A stretch of 64,000 bases of DNA from Paraburkholderia solitsugae (GCF_013177695.1 NZ_WOEY01000091.1:29637-93636); one strand, 5' to 3'; numbered from the stretch's first letter, positions 26,532-35,992 are shown. Translations and numbers: made by a program. Notes: generated by a model from the sequence alone, not told the origin.

Positions 26532-26557
26532 TCTTGTCGAATCGAAAGGAGAAAGAG

Positions 26558-27085
26558 ATGGCGGACGCCGAACTCGAACGTAAATCGTGGGAACAACCTG
26601 CGGACGCGAGCTTTGCCCAATGGTTGGACACCCGCGTGGCACGCCTGGAAACGCGTCGCTATGACTGGGAAGCGCTGAAGTTCCAGGCCGATTACGACCC
26701 GAAATATCGCCGCGCGCAAATGCGCTACGTCGGCACGGGCGGCACGGGCGTCGCGAAGGATATGAACACAGTACCGGCAGGCGGCTTCACGTTCTCGACG
26801 ATGGTGATCCCGGCCGGCAACATCGGCCCGAGCCATATTCATATGGATGTCGAAGAAATTTTCTTCGTGCTGCGCGGCAAGATGAAAGTGATCTGCGAGA
26901 AAGACGGTGAAACGTGGGAAGCCGTGCTCGGCGAACGCGATCTGATTTCGGTGCCGCCGGGCGTGTATCGCACGGAAGTGAACATCGGCGAAGAAGACGC
27001 GTTGATGTGCGTGATGCTCGGTGCAGCCAAGCCGATCACGCCGACGTATCCGCCGGATTCGCCTTTGGCCAAGCTCAAGCGCTAA
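26558..27085 (+). CDS. Cupin-domain protein
   Basis: 175 residues with a helical N-terminus (about 55 residues, FAQWLDTRVARLETRRYDWE) followed by one cupin barrel. Metal-ligand motif 1 is PSHIHMDVEEIFFVLRGKMKV (His-x-His, Glu) and the second motif has VPPGVYRTEVNIG. Cupins of this kind act as dioxygenases, isomerases or decarboxylases on catabolic intermediates. AAAGGAG precedes the ATG. The function in this pathway is not predictable. Confidence 0.85.
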   Translation: MADAELERKSWEQPADASFAQWLDTRVARLETRRYDWEALKFQADYDPKYRRAQMRYVGTGGTGVAKDMNTVPAGGFTFSTMVIPAGNIGPSHIHMDVEEIFFVLRGKMKVICEKDGETWEAVLGERDLISVPPGVYRTEVNIGEEDALMCVMLGAAKPITPTYPPDSPLAKLKR

Positions 27086-27131
27086 GCCTTTCAACACTGG
27101 CGTCGCTTTGAAATCACCCGCGAAGGAAATC

Positions 27132-28022
27132 ATGTCCGCAGTCCCGTCCACTACCGTCGATCAGAACGCTACGCTCGAAGCGCGCCTTGGCCGCTTTCCC
27201 GCGCAGCAGATCTGGCTGGCATCGCAACGCGCGGTGAGCTATCGCGATGTGGATAGCGCCGAAAGCGAAGCACTGCCGCTCGTGCTGTTGCACGGTATCG
27301 GTTCGGGCGCGGCTTCGTGGGTGCAGCAGTTTGAAGTACTGGGTGAGACGCGCCGTGTGCTGGCGTGGGATGCGCCGGGGTATGGGGCGTCAACACCGGT
27401 CGAAGCCGATTCGCCTGCCGCAAGCGATTACGCAGCTGTATTGAAGGAATGGCTCGACGCGCTCGGCATTGAACGCTGCGTGCTGCTGGGCCATTCGCTT
27501 GGCGCGATCATCGCGGGTGCGTTTGCTGTGACGAATCCGCAGCGCGTGGCCGGCTTGCTGCTGTTGTCGCCGGCTGGCGGTTATGGCGCTTCGGCGGCGG
27601 AAGTGCGCGAGACGAAACGCGATCAGCGTCTTGCGATGATTGCCGAACTCGGCCCGCAAGGTCTCGCCGAAAAACGCAGCACCAATATGTTGTCTGTCCA
27701 TGCGAGAGACGAAGCGCGCGCATGGGTGCGCTGGAACATGTCGCGCGTGATTCCGCACGGCTATGCGCAAGCGACGCATCTGCTCGCGAACGCCGATCTC
27801 GCCAGTGATCTCGCTCGCTACAAAGGCCGCATCAACGTCGCGGTTGGCGCTGAAGACACGATTACGACCCCCGAGGCCTGCGAGCGACTCGCACTGGCCG
27901 CCAGCACCGAACTGCAGGTCGTGCCCCGGGCGGGGCATGCCGGCTATATCGAAGCACCCGCCGCGTACACCGCGATCATCGACACGTTCTGCCGCGCGAG
28001 CGACGGACAACGGAGCCAATGA
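27132..28022 (+). CDS. Alpha/beta hydrolase, meta-cleavage-product-hydrolase-like
   Basis: Serine hydrolase of 296 residues. The oxyanion-hole motif is LLHGIGSGAASW, the nucleophile elbow is LLGHSLGAIIAG, the acid is in VAVGAEDTITTP and the catalytic His is in RAGHAGYIEAP. The similarity is to C-C bond hydrolases of meta-cleavage pathways (for example BphD relatives), which fits the extradiol-type dioxygenase encoded downstream. The stop abuts the IclR start codon (TGAATG). Confidence 0.85.
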   Translation: MSAVPSTTVDQNATLEARLGRFPAQQIWLASQRAVSYRDVDSAESEALPLVLLHGIGSGAASWVQQFEVLGETRRVLAWDAPGYGASTPVEADSPAASDYAAVLKEWLDALGIERCVLLGHSLGAIIAGAFAVTNPQRVAGLLLLSPAGGYGASAAEVRETKRDQRLAMIAELGPQGLAEKRSTNMLSVHARDEARAWVRWNMSRVIPHGYAQATHLLANADLASDLARYKGRINVAVGAEDTITTPEACERLALAASTELQVVPRAGHAGYIEAPAAYTAIIDTFCRASDGQRSQ

Positions 28023-28910
28023 ATGACGCCCGACACGATTAACGCCGAGCGCGACGCGGACGACGACCGCAACGACACCAGCAGCGATATCAGCTATCGC
28101 GTGCCGGGTCTGGAACGCGGTCTGAATATCCTCACCGAGTTTTCGCCGCGCGAGCCGGTACTCGGCGCACCGGAATTATCGAAGCGCCTGAAGATTCCCC
28201 GCACGACGGTGTTCCGTCTGCTGCAAACACTTGAATCGCTCGGTTTTCTCGAGCGTGCTGATAAGGACCGCAACTATCGCCTCGGCGTCGCGGTGTTGCG
28301 ACTAGGTTTCGAATATCTGAGCTCGCTTGAATTGACCGACCTCGGTTTGCCGATCATCGAGGCGCTGCGCAACGACACCGGCTTGACGAGCCACATCGTG
28401 ATTCGCGACGGACGTGATGTCGTATTCGTCGCCAAGGCGCAAAGCCACGCACCGATTTTCAGCTCGGTGAAGGTGAACGTCGGCACGCGCCTGCCGGCTT
28501 ACGCGACGACGCACGGTCAGGTGCTGATGGGCGACATGACGCTCGATGACTTGAAAAAGCTCTATCCCGAGCCGGAACTCGAACGCTTCACGAAGCAGAC
28601 GCCCGCCACGATCGACGACCTGTACGAACGCATTCGCGATGACGCCAAGCGCGGTTACGCGATCAGCGAGTCGTCGTTCGAGCGCGGCATTTCGGTGGTG
28701 AGCGCGCCGGTGCGCAACGACACGGGCCGCATCGTCGCCGTGATCACGACGACGATTCCGCGCCACGAGATCGACGCGTCGCTGCTCGATAGCGGCCTGA
28801 TCGACAAGGTTCGCCGTGCCGCCGACGAACTCTCGCAGCGGCTCAACTATCGGCCGAAGGGTAGCCCGAACGCGGGCACGAAATACATGAAGGCACTGGG
28901 GCTCAAATGA
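28023..28910 (+). CDS. IclR-family transcriptional regulator (paralogue 2)
   Basis: 295 residues, with winged-helix region RVPGLERGLNILTEFSPRE and ELSKRLKIPRTTVFRLLQTL, then an effector domain. It is a near relative of the IclR at 21415-22386; it lacks that protein's longer N-terminal tail. Being inside the catabolic operon, coupled to genes on both sides, it is probably an autoregulated switch for the operon. The palindrome at 23945 is its most likely target. Confidence 0.92.
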   Translation: MTPDTINAERDADDDRNDTSSDISYRVPGLERGLNILTEFSPREPVLGAPELSKRLKIPRTTVFRLLQTLESLGFLERADKDRNYRLGVAVLRLGFEYLSSLELTDLGLPIIEALRNDTGLTSHIVIRDGRDVVFVAKAQSHAPIFSSVKVNVGTRLPAYATTHGQVLMGDMTLDDLKKLYPEPELERFTKQTPATIDDLYERIRDDAKRGYAISESSFERGISVVSAPVRNDTGRIVAVITTTIPRHEIDASLLDSGLIDKVRRAADELSQRLNYRPKGSPNAGTKYMKALGLK

Positions 28911-29713
28911 TCCAAATCGACTTGACCGGACAGGTAGCGGTGGTGACGGGCGGCTCGTCCGGCATCGGCCTCGCCACCGCCGAACTGTTTCTGCGGGCAG
29001 GCGCTTCAGTTGCGATCTGCGGACGCGACAGCGACCGTCTCGCGCAAGCGGAAGCCTCGCTGAAGGCGCAGTTTCCCGGCGCGCAACTGCTGGCGCAAAC
29101 CTGCGACGTGCTCGACGCCGACGCAGTGAACGCCTTCGCGCAAGCGGTGCAAGCGCGCTTCGGCCGCACGGACATGCTGGTGAACAACGCCGGCCAGGGC
29201 CGCGTGTCAACGTTCGCCGATACCACCGACGACGCCTGGCGCGAAGAACTCGACCTGAAGTACTTCAGCGTGATCCGCCCGACCCGCGCGTTCATGCCGA
29301 TGCTGCGCGATGCGGCCGGGTCAGGCCATGCCGCGGTGGTCTGCGTGAACTCGCTGCTCGCACTGCAGCCGGAGCCGCATATGGTGGCGACCTCGTCGGC
29401 TCGCGCCGGTGTGCTGAGCCTCATCAAATCGCTCGCGGTGGAGCTTGCGCCGCAACGCATTCGCGTGAATTCGATTCTGATCGGCATCGTCGAATCAGGT
29501 CAATGGCGCCGCCGTTACGCGAAGGAAGCACAGCCGGGCCAGAGCTGGGAAGACTGGACCGCTGAACTCGCGCGCAAGAAAAACATTCCGCTAGGCCGCT
29601 TCGGTCGCCCCGAAGAAGCCGCACAAGCGCTCTTTTACCTGGCTACGACGCTGTCGTCCTATACGACGGGCAGTCACATCGATGTTTCTGGAGGCGTTGC
29701 ACGACATGTCTAA
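28907..29713 (+). CDS. SDR-fold protein with degenerate catalytic residues
   Basis: 268 residues. The cofactor site is normal (TGGSSGIGLATAE) and NNAGQG is present, as is the Ser region VCVNSLLAL. However, the segment that should hold Tyr-x-x-x-Lys reads HMVATSSARAGVLSL: aligned to neighbours, Tyr is replaced by Thr and Lys by Arg. Either the enzyme uses other residues or it is a catalytically altered or structural SDR. It overlaps the IclR gene by ATGA and the TPP gene by 8 bp, so it is expressed with the pathway. Confidence 0.85.
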   Translation: MIQIDLTGQVAVVTGGSSGIGLATAELFLRAGASVAICGRDSDRLAQAEASLKAQFPGAQLLAQTCDVLDADAVNAFAQAVQARFGRTDMLVNNAGQGRVSTFADTTDDAWREELDLKYFSVIRPTRAFMPMLRDAAGSGHAAVVCVNSLLALQPEPHMVATSSARAGVLSLIKSLAVELAPQRIRVNSILIGIVESGQWRRRYAKEAQPGQSWEDWTAELARKKNIPLGRFGRPEEAAQALFYLATTLSSYTTGSHIDVSGGVARHV

Positions 29714-31364
29714 CAAAACCACCGTTGGCGAACTGATCGCCGCTTTTCTCGAGCAATGCGGCGTTCAAACCGCATTTGGCGTAATCTCGATCCACAACAT
29801 GCCGATCCTCGACGCGATCCACAACCGCGGCAAGATTCGCTACGTCGGCGCACGTGGCGAAGCGGGCGCGGTGAATATGGCCGATGGCCTGGCGCGTGTC
29901 TCCGGCGGCCTTGGCGTGGCATTCACCAGCACCGGCACGGCGGCGGGTAACGCTGCCGGCGCGATGGTCGAAGCACTGACGGCGGGCACCGCGCTCTTGC
30001 ACGTCACCGGCCAGATCGAAACCGAATACCTCGATCAGGACCTCGCTTATATCCACGAAGCGCCGGATCAATTGTCGATGCTGTCGTCGATCTCGAAGGC
30101 CGCGTTCCGCGTGCGCTCGGTCGAAACCGCGCTGCCGACGATCCGCGAAGCCGTCCGTGTCGCGCAAACAGCGCCGAGCGGCCCGGTCAGCGTTGAAATT
30201 CCGATCGACATTCAGGCTGCCGAGATCGAATGGCCTGCCGATCTGGCTGCGCCGCACGTTACGACGCTTACGCATTGCAGCAAGCGCGTCGCGCAACTCG
30301 CGGATCAACTGGCGAATGCGAAGCGTCCGCTGTTGTGGCTGGGTGGCGGTACGCGTCACGCACGTGCTGCGGTTGAACGTCTGGTGGCGTTGGGCTTCGG
30401 TGTTGTGACCAGCGTTCAAGGCCGTGGCGTGCTGCCGGAAGATCATCCGGCGACGCTCGGCGCGTTCAACGTGCATGCCGCTGTCGAAAGCTTCTACAAG
30501 ACGTGTGACGCGCTGGTGGTCGTCGGTTCGCGTCTGCGTGGCAATGAAACGCTGAAATACAAGCTCGCGCTGCCGCAACCGCTGTATCGCATCGACGCCG
30601 ACGCGCTCGCCGACAATCGCGGCTATCGCAACGACATGTTCATTCACGGCGACGCATCGGCCGTTCTCGAAGAACTCGCGACGCTGCTCGAAGGCCGCCT
30701 GAAGGTCGATCCGACTTTCGCGCAAGACCTGGCTGCCGCACGCGAAAGCGCAGTCGCTGATGTGGGCAAGGGCCTTGGCCCGTACAAGCGCCTTGTCGAC
30801 GCCCTGCAACAGGCTGTGGGCCGCGACTATAACTGGGTGCGCGACGTCACGATCTCGAACAGCACGTGGGGTAACCGCATGCTGAAGATCTTCTCGCCGC
30901 GTGCGGGCGTTCACGCACTCGGCGGCGGTATCGGCCAAGGCATGCAAATGGGTATCGGCGCAGCACTGGCTGGCAATGCTGCGAAGACCGTGTGCCTGGT
31001 CGGCGACGGCGGCCTGATGGTCAACGTCGGCGAACTCGCAACGGCCGTGCAGGAAAACGCCAACGTGATGATCGTGCTGATGAACGACCAGTGCTACGGC
31101 GTGATCCGCAACATTCAGGACGCGCAATACGGCGGCCGCCGCTGCTACGTCGATTTGCACCAGCCGGATTTCGCGCAGTTCTGCGAGAGCCTGAAGCTCA
31201 CGCACTATCGCATCAAGTCGCTCGACCAGGCTGAGGAAATCATCCGCGAAGGCATGGCGAAGACGGGCCCCGTGCTGGTCGAAGTGGACATGCTGTCGGT
31301 CGGCTCGTTCGCCACCGCGTTCGCAGGCCCGCCGGTCAAGGAACAGGAGCCCGAACATGCATGA
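29706..31364 (+). CDS. Thiamine-pyrophosphate-dependent enzyme (benzoylformate decarboxylase/acetolactate synthase superfamily)
   Basis: 552 residues with the three-domain layout of TPP decarboxylases and lyases. The N-terminal catalytic Glu lies in GARGEAGAVNMADGLAR; the C-terminal TPP/Mg site is LVGDGGLMVNVGELA with the downstream MNDQCYG. There is no obvious regulatory subunit gene, so it is unlikely to be a biosynthetic acetolactate synthase. A 2-oxoacid decarboxylase or a C-C lyase is the best guess; the aldehyde dehydrogenase two genes downstream would then take the product. ATG 29706 has GGAGG; an in-frame ATG at 29682 is possible. Confidence 0.88.
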   Translation: MSNKTTVGELIAAFLEQCGVQTAFGVISIHNMPILDAIHNRGKIRYVGARGEAGAVNMADGLARVSGGLGVAFTSTGTAAGNAAGAMVEALTAGTALLHVTGQIETEYLDQDLAYIHEAPDQLSMLSSISKAAFRVRSVETALPTIREAVRVAQTAPSGPVSVEIPIDIQAAEIEWPADLAAPHVTTLTHCSKRVAQLADQLANAKRPLLWLGGGTRHARAAVERLVALGFGVVTSVQGRGVLPEDHPATLGAFNVHAAVESFYKTCDALVVVGSRLRGNETLKYKLALPQPLYRIDADALADNRGYRNDMFIHGDASAVLEELATLLEGRLKVDPTFAQDLAAARESAVADVGKGLGPYKRLVDALQQAVGRDYNWVRDVTISNSTWGNRMLKIFSPRAGVHALGGGIGQGMQMGIGAALAGNAAKTVCLVGDGGLMVNVGELATAVQENANVMIVLMNDQCYGVIRNIQDAQYGGRRCYVDLHQPDFAQFCESLKLTHYRIKSLDQAEEIIREGMAKTGPVLVEVDMLSVGSFATAFAGPPVKEQEPEHA

Positions 31365-32187
31365 GGCCGGCTACGCGGGGCATCACGCACCCGTCGACGT
31401 CGCGATGATCGGCTTCGGCGCGATCGGCCAGGCGGTGTATCGCTCGGTCGAGTCGGATCCGACGGTGCACGTTTCGCACGTGATTGTGCCGGAACGCTAT
31501 ATGGCGTCGGTGCGTGAAGTGGTGGGGTCGTCGGTCGACGTCGTCTCGTCGGTGTCCGCGTTGAACAGCCAGCCGCATTTCGCGCTGGAATGTGCGGGCC
31601 ATAGCGCGCTGGTCGATCACGTGGTGCCGTTGCTGAAAGCCGGTACGGATTGCGCGGTCGCCTCGATCGGTGCGCTGTCCGACATGATGTTGCTGGACGC
31701 ACTGTCCGCGGCGGCTGACGAAGGCGATGCGACGTTGACCCTGCTATCAGGCGCCATCGGCGGCGTGGATGCACTGGCTGCGGCCAAGCTCGGCGGCCTC
31801 GACGAAGTGCTGTACACCGGCCGCAAGCCGCCCACGGGCTGGCTTGGCACGCCCGCGGAACAGGTCTGCAATCTGCACACGCTGACCGAAGAGATGGTGA
31901 TTTTCGAAGGCAGCGCACGCGAAGCGGCGCGGCTGTATCCGAAGAACGCCAACGTTGCCGCGACGGTCGCCCTGGCCGGCCTCGGTCTGGACCACACCAC
32001 GGTCCGCCTGATCGCCGACCCGAACGTGTCGCGCAATGTGCACCGCATCGTGGCGCGCGGCGCATTCGGCGAGATGTCGCTGGAAATGTGCGGCAAGCCG
32101 CTGCCGGACAACCCCAAGACGTCCGCCCTGACCGCGTTCAGCGCGATCCGTGCGTTACGCAATCGCGCGGCACGTTGCGTGATTTAA
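31357..32187 (+). CDS. L-aspartate dehydrogenase (NadX) family protein
   Basis: 276 residues with an N-terminal Rossmann fold (VAMIGFGAIGQAVYRSV) and the aspartate-dehydrogenase C-terminal domain, including LLSGAIGGVDALAAAKLGG and the conserved PKNANVAATVALAGLGLD. Family members interconvert aspartate and iminoaspartate/oxaloacetate with NAD(P). Here it is embedded by 8-bp overlap in a catabolic operon rather than with nadA or nadC, so it may act on another amino acid or amine intermediate. Catalytic specificity cannot be read from sequence. Confidence 0.88.
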   Translation: MHEAGYAGHHAPVDVAMIGFGAIGQAVYRSVESDPTVHVSHVIVPERYMASVREVVGSSVDVVSSVSALNSQPHFALECAGHSALVDHVVPLLKAGTDCAVASIGALSDMMLLDALSAAADEGDATLTLLSGAIGGVDALAAAKLGGLDEVLYTGRKPPTGWLGTPAEQVCNLHTLTEEMVIFEGSAREAARLYPKNANVAATVALAGLGLDHTTVRLIADPNVSRNVHRIVARGAFGEMSLEMCGKPLPDNPKTSALTAFSAIRALRNRAARCVI

Positions 32188-32227
32188 GACATTAGCTGAT
32201 TAGCTGTAGCAAACCGGAACGACCGAC

Positions 32228-33718
32228 ATGACTCACTTCGATACCAGCCTCGTGCCCACCGGCGATATTTTCATCGGCGGCGAATGGCGGCAAGGGCGTG
32301 GCAACCCGTACAAAAGCCTGTATCCGGCGGATCAGTCGGTCAACATGGAAATCTCGACGGCCAATGCCGACGACGCCCGCGAAGCCGTGGAAGCCGCGGA
32401 TATTGCATGGCGCAAGGCAGATTGGTCGGGTTTGAAGCCGCATCAGCGCGCGCTGATTCTGTACCGCATTGCCGATCTGATCATGTCGCGTCATGAAGCG
32501 CTCGCGCAATTGCAGCGCCGCGACAACGGTAAGCCGATTGGCGAAACGCGCGTGCTGGTGGCGAGCGCGGCGAACACGTTCCGCTACTTCGCTGCGTGCC
32601 TCGAAACGCTCGACGAAGAAGTCACGCCCTCGCGCGGCGACTATCTGACGATGAGCATTTACGAGCCGATTGGTGTGATCGCGGCCATTACGCCGTGGAA
32701 TTCGCCGATTGCATCGGACGCACAGAAACTGGCTCCGGCACTGGCAGGCGGTAACGCAGTGGTGTTGAAGCCCGCTGAGGTGACGCCGTTGGCGTCGCTC
32801 GCATTGGCACGTATCTGTGAAGAAGCCGGCGTGCCGAAGGGCGTCTTGAGCGTGGTGCCGGGCAAGGGCTCGGTGATCGGCGACGTGCTGGTGCGCCATC
32901 CGTTGGTCAAGAAAGCGTCGTTCACGGGTGGCACGGAAGTTGGCCGTGGTATCGCGCGCATCGCTGCGGACAAGCTGATGCCGGTTTCGCTGGAACTCGG
33001 CGGCAAGTCGCCGACCATCGTCTTCGACGACGCCGATCTCGATCATGCCGTGAACGGCGTGCTGTACGGCATTTTCAGTTCGTCGGGCGAGGCGTGCATC
33101 GCGGGTTCGCGCCTGTTCGTGCAGCGCTCGATTTACGACGCATTCATGAAGCGTCTCGCTGAAGGCGCTCGCAAGTTGCGCGTCGGCGATCCGTCGCGTG
33201 CGGAAACGCAGATGGGTCCGCTCATTACCGCGGCGCATCGCGAAACCGTCGAACGTTACGTCGCATTGGGTCTGGAAGAAGGCGGCCGCCTGCTGTGCGG
33301 CGGCGAGCGTCCGGTCGGCGATGGCCGTGAAGCAGGCACCTACTTCCAGCCGACGATTCTCGAAGGCCTCACGAACGACGCCCGCATCTGCCAGGAAGAA
33401 ATCTTCGGCCCGGTGCTGGTCGCCATGCCGTTCGACGACGAAGCGTCGCTGCTGAAAGAAGCGAACAATAGTGTGTTCGGCCTCGCCGCCGGCATCTGGA
33501 CGCGCGATTACAAACGCGCTTACCGGATCGCCCGCGCGCTTGAGACCGGCACTGTGTGGATCAACACCTACAAGCTGTTCTCGATCTCGACGCCGTTTAG
33601 CGGCTGGAAGGAGAGCGGCATGGGACGCGAAAAAGGCCGTCTCGGCATCCGCGAATACATGCAACAGAAGAGCCTCTACTGGGGCTTGAACGACGCGCCG
33701 CTGGCGTGGGCGAACTAA
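32228..33718 (+). CDS. NAD(P)-dependent aldehyde dehydrogenase
   Basis: 496 residues with complete catalytic set: Asn in TPWNSPIASD, cofactor Lys in VVLKPAEVTPLAS, FTGGTEVGRG, the general-base Glu in LELGGKSPTIVF and the catalytic Cys in SSGEACIAGSRLF. It should oxidise an aldehyde produced in the pathway, plausibly by the TPP enzyme. It lies 40 bp after the AspDH-like gene. Confidence 0.92.
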   Translation: MTHFDTSLVPTGDIFIGGEWRQGRGNPYKSLYPADQSVNMEISTANADDAREAVEAADIAWRKADWSGLKPHQRALILYRIADLIMSRHEALAQLQRRDNGKPIGETRVLVASAANTFRYFAACLETLDEEVTPSRGDYLTMSIYEPIGVIAAITPWNSPIASDAQKLAPALAGGNAVVLKPAEVTPLASLALARICEEAGVPKGVLSVVPGKGSVIGDVLVRHPLVKKASFTGGTEVGRGIARIAADKLMPVSLELGGKSPTIVFDDADLDHAVNGVLYGIFSSSGEACIAGSRLFVQRSIYDAFMKRLAEGARKLRVGDPSRAETQMGPLITAAHRETVERYVALGLEEGGRLLCGGERPVGDGREAGTYFQPTILEGLTNDARICQEEIFGPVLVAMPFDDEASLLKEANNSVFGLAAGIWTRDYKRAYRIARALETGTVWINTYKLFSISTPFSGWKESGMGREKGRLGIREYMQQKSLYWGLNDAPLAWAN

Positions 33719-33744
33719 TACGCAAGATACGCAAGAGGCACGTT

Positions 33745-34710
33745 ATGACGATTCTCGGCATTGAACAGATTATTTACGGTGTGACGGATCTTGCCACCAG
33801 TCGGCGGTTCTTCGCCGACTGGGGCCTTAAAGAAACCGCGCACGACGAAACGCATGCGCGCTTCGAAACGCTGAACGGCTGCACGATTCTCGCCGTCGAT
33901 GCGAACGACCCGTCGCTGCCGCCCGCGTTCGAAGAAGGTCCGACGCTGCGTGAGGTGACCTGGGGTGTGGCAACCCAAGCCGAACTCGACGAACTGCGCG
34001 GCCGCTTTGCCGGTCAGCCGGGCCACTTCGAAACGGAAGACGCTGTGGGTTGTATCGATCCGAACGGCATGGCGATTCGCGTGGAAGTGACCCGCAAGCG
34101 TGCGCTCGATATTCACGGTTCGCCGTCGAACGTGTGGGGTCAGACGTTGCGCGTCGATCAACCTTCGCCGGTTTACGAACGTGCTGAACCGGTTGAAGTG
34201 GGTCACGTGGTGTTCTTCACGAATCAACTCGCGGCACAGGAAAAGTTTTACCAGGAACTGCTCGGCTTCGAAATGTCGGACCGTTATCCGGGCCGCGGTG
34301 CGTTCATGCGCTGCGCACCGCACGGCGGCCACCACGACATCTTCCTGCTGGCCTTGCCTGGCGGTAAGCGCGGTCTGAATCATGTCGCGTTCACCGTGCG
34401 CGATATCCATGAAGTGTTCGGCGGCGGCATGCACGTCAGCCGTTGTGGCTGGGATACGCAACTCGGTCCGGGGCGTCATCCGGTGTCGTCGGCGTACTTC
34501 TGGTACTTCCAGAATCCGGCCGGCGGCCTGATCGAGTACTACGCCGACGAAGACCAGCTCACACCCGAATGGCAGCCGCGCGATTTCGAACCGGGTCCGA
34601 CCGTGTTCGCCGAATGGGCGATCGACGGCGGCATCGACGGCAATACGCGTCGCCAGAAAAACGCGAAGGCGCCGGAAGGCAAGTTCATGACGGAGCGGAA
34701 AAATGACTGA
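33745..34710 (+). CDS. Two-domain VOC protein, extradiol ring-cleavage dioxygenase-like
   Basis: 321 residues made of two vicinal-oxygen-chelate modules. The C-terminal module has the iron-binding triad of type I extradiol dioxygenases: His in EVGHVVFFTN, His in GLNHVAFTV and Glu in GGLIEYYADED. The N-terminal module (GIEQIIYGVTDLATSRRFFA) lacks a metal set, as is usual. It is expected to open a catechol-type ring next to the diol. The start at 33745 is 26 bp after the aldehyde dehydrogenase stop. Confidence 0.88.
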   Translation: MTILGIEQIIYGVTDLATSRRFFADWGLKETAHDETHARFETLNGCTILAVDANDPSLPPAFEEGPTLREVTWGVATQAELDELRGRFAGQPGHFETEDAVGCIDPNGMAIRVEVTRKRALDIHGSPSNVWGQTLRVDQPSPVYERAEPVEVGHVVFFTNQLAAQEKFYQELLGFEMSDRYPGRGAFMRCAPHGGHHDIFLLALPGGKRGLNHVAFTVRDIHEVFGGGMHVSRCGWDTQLGPGRHPVSSAYFWYFQNPAGGLIEYYADEDQLTPEWQPRDFEPGPTVFAEWAIDGGIDGNTRRQKNAKAPEGKFMTERKND

Positions 34711-35968
34711 CGCTGCAGCTGCAAAGGCGCAAGCCGCGCATGCCGGACTCGAAGCGCCACGCACGATCGTTGTGATCGGCGGTGGTCAGGCGGCGGGTTG
34801 GGTCGTGAAGACGTTGCGCAAGGAAGGTTTCGACGGCCGCCTTGTGATGATCGCCGACGAGATTCATTTGCCGTACGAGCGCCCGCCGCTGTCGAAGGCC
34901 GTGCTGGCTGGTGAAGCGGATATTGAAACCGTGCGCCTCGTGACGCCCGACGCTTTCGAAGCGCTGAATGTCGAAGCATGGCAACCGGATTACGCGACGT
35001 CGATCGATCGCGAACAGCGCATCGTGCGTACGCAGTCCGGTCGTGAAGTGCAATACGACCGGCTGGTGATCGCAACGGGCGGCGCGGCGCGCCGTTTGCC
35101 GGAATCGCTGGTGAAGACCTCGCACATCACCTATCTGCGTACGCTCGACGAAGCCGTCGTTTTGGGCGAACGCCTGCGTGCAAGCAAGCGCGTGCTGGTG
35201 GTCGGCGGTGGCTGGATCGGCCTCGAAGTCGCAGCCACGGCGCGCAAGCTCGGTGTGGCGGCGACGGTAGTGGAAGGCGCGCCGCGTCTATGCGCTCGCT
35301 CGTTACCGCCGATGGTGTCGGATTTCCTGCTGCAACTGCATCGTGCGAATGGCGTGGACGTGCGTTTGAACGTATCGCTCGTGTCGATCGCTGATCATCC
35401 GAACGACGCCAACCGTATTCGCGCAACGTTCGCCGATGGTTCCACATTGGACGCCGACTTCGCGGTCGCCGGCATCGGCCTCACGCCGCACACGGCGCTG
35501 GCCGAAGCTGCGGGTATCAAGGTGGAAGACGGCATCGTCGTCGATCATTTCGGTGCGACCGACGACCCGCGCATCTTCGCGTGCGGCGACGTCGCGAATC
35601 ATCCGAGCGCGTGGTTGAAGCGCCGCGTGCGCCTCGAATCGTGGGCCAACGCGCAGAACCAGGCGATCTCGGTGGCGAAAGCGTTGCTCGGCACCTTCGA
35701 ACCGTATGCGGACATCCCGTGGTTCTGGTCCGATCAATACGACGTCAATCTGCAAATCCTCGGCGACATTCCGGGCGGTGCGCAACTCGCTGTACGTGGT
35801 GATTTGCCGGGCAAACGCGCCACGCTTTTCCATCTGGAAGACGGCACGATTCGCGGCGTGATCGCCATCAACACGCCACGCGAACTGAAATTGTCGCGCA
35901 AGTGGATGAACCAAGGCCGCACCATCGACCTTGCCACCCTGACCGACGCCTCAACGGCGCTTGCCTAA
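34703..35968 (+). CDS. FAD-dependent ferredoxin reductase component
   Basis: 421 residues of the putidaredoxin/BphA4-type reductase family. FAD-binding motif VVIGGGQAAGWVVKTLRKEG, the conserved PYERPPLSKAVLAGE, an NADH Rossmann motif VVGGGWIGLEVAATARKLG, and the FAD ribityl region IFACGDVANH. It transfers electrons from NAD(P)H to the Rieske ferredoxin of this operon, completing the three-component oxygenase. It overlaps the dioxygenase gene by 8 bp. Confidence 0.93.
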   Translation: MTDAAAAKAQAAHAGLEAPRTIVVIGGGQAAGWVVKTLRKEGFDGRLVMIADEIHLPYERPPLSKAVLAGEADIETVRLVTPDAFEALNVEAWQPDYATSIDREQRIVRTQSGREVQYDRLVIATGGAARRLPESLVKTSHITYLRTLDEAVVLGERLRASKRVLVVGGGWIGLEVAATARKLGVAATVVEGAPRLCARSLPPMVSDFLLQLHRANGVDVRLNVSLVSIADHPNDANRIRATFADGSTLDADFAVAGIGLTPHTALAEAAGIKVEDGIVVDHFGATDDPRIFACGDVANHPSAWLKRRVRLESWANAQNQAISVAKALLGTFEPYADIPWFWSDQYDVNLQILGDIPGGAQLAVRGDLPGKRATLFHLEDGTIRGVIAINTPRELKLSRKWMNQGRTIDLATLTDASTALA

Positions 35969-35992
35969 CCACATTACGGACGGCACCACGGC

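Noticed and set aside
29643..31358. 571-residue leftward open frame antisense to the TPP enzyme gene
   Set aside because: Composition is Arg/Gln/His-rich with no motif; the opposite strand encodes complete TPP-enzyme motifs coupled to its neighbours.
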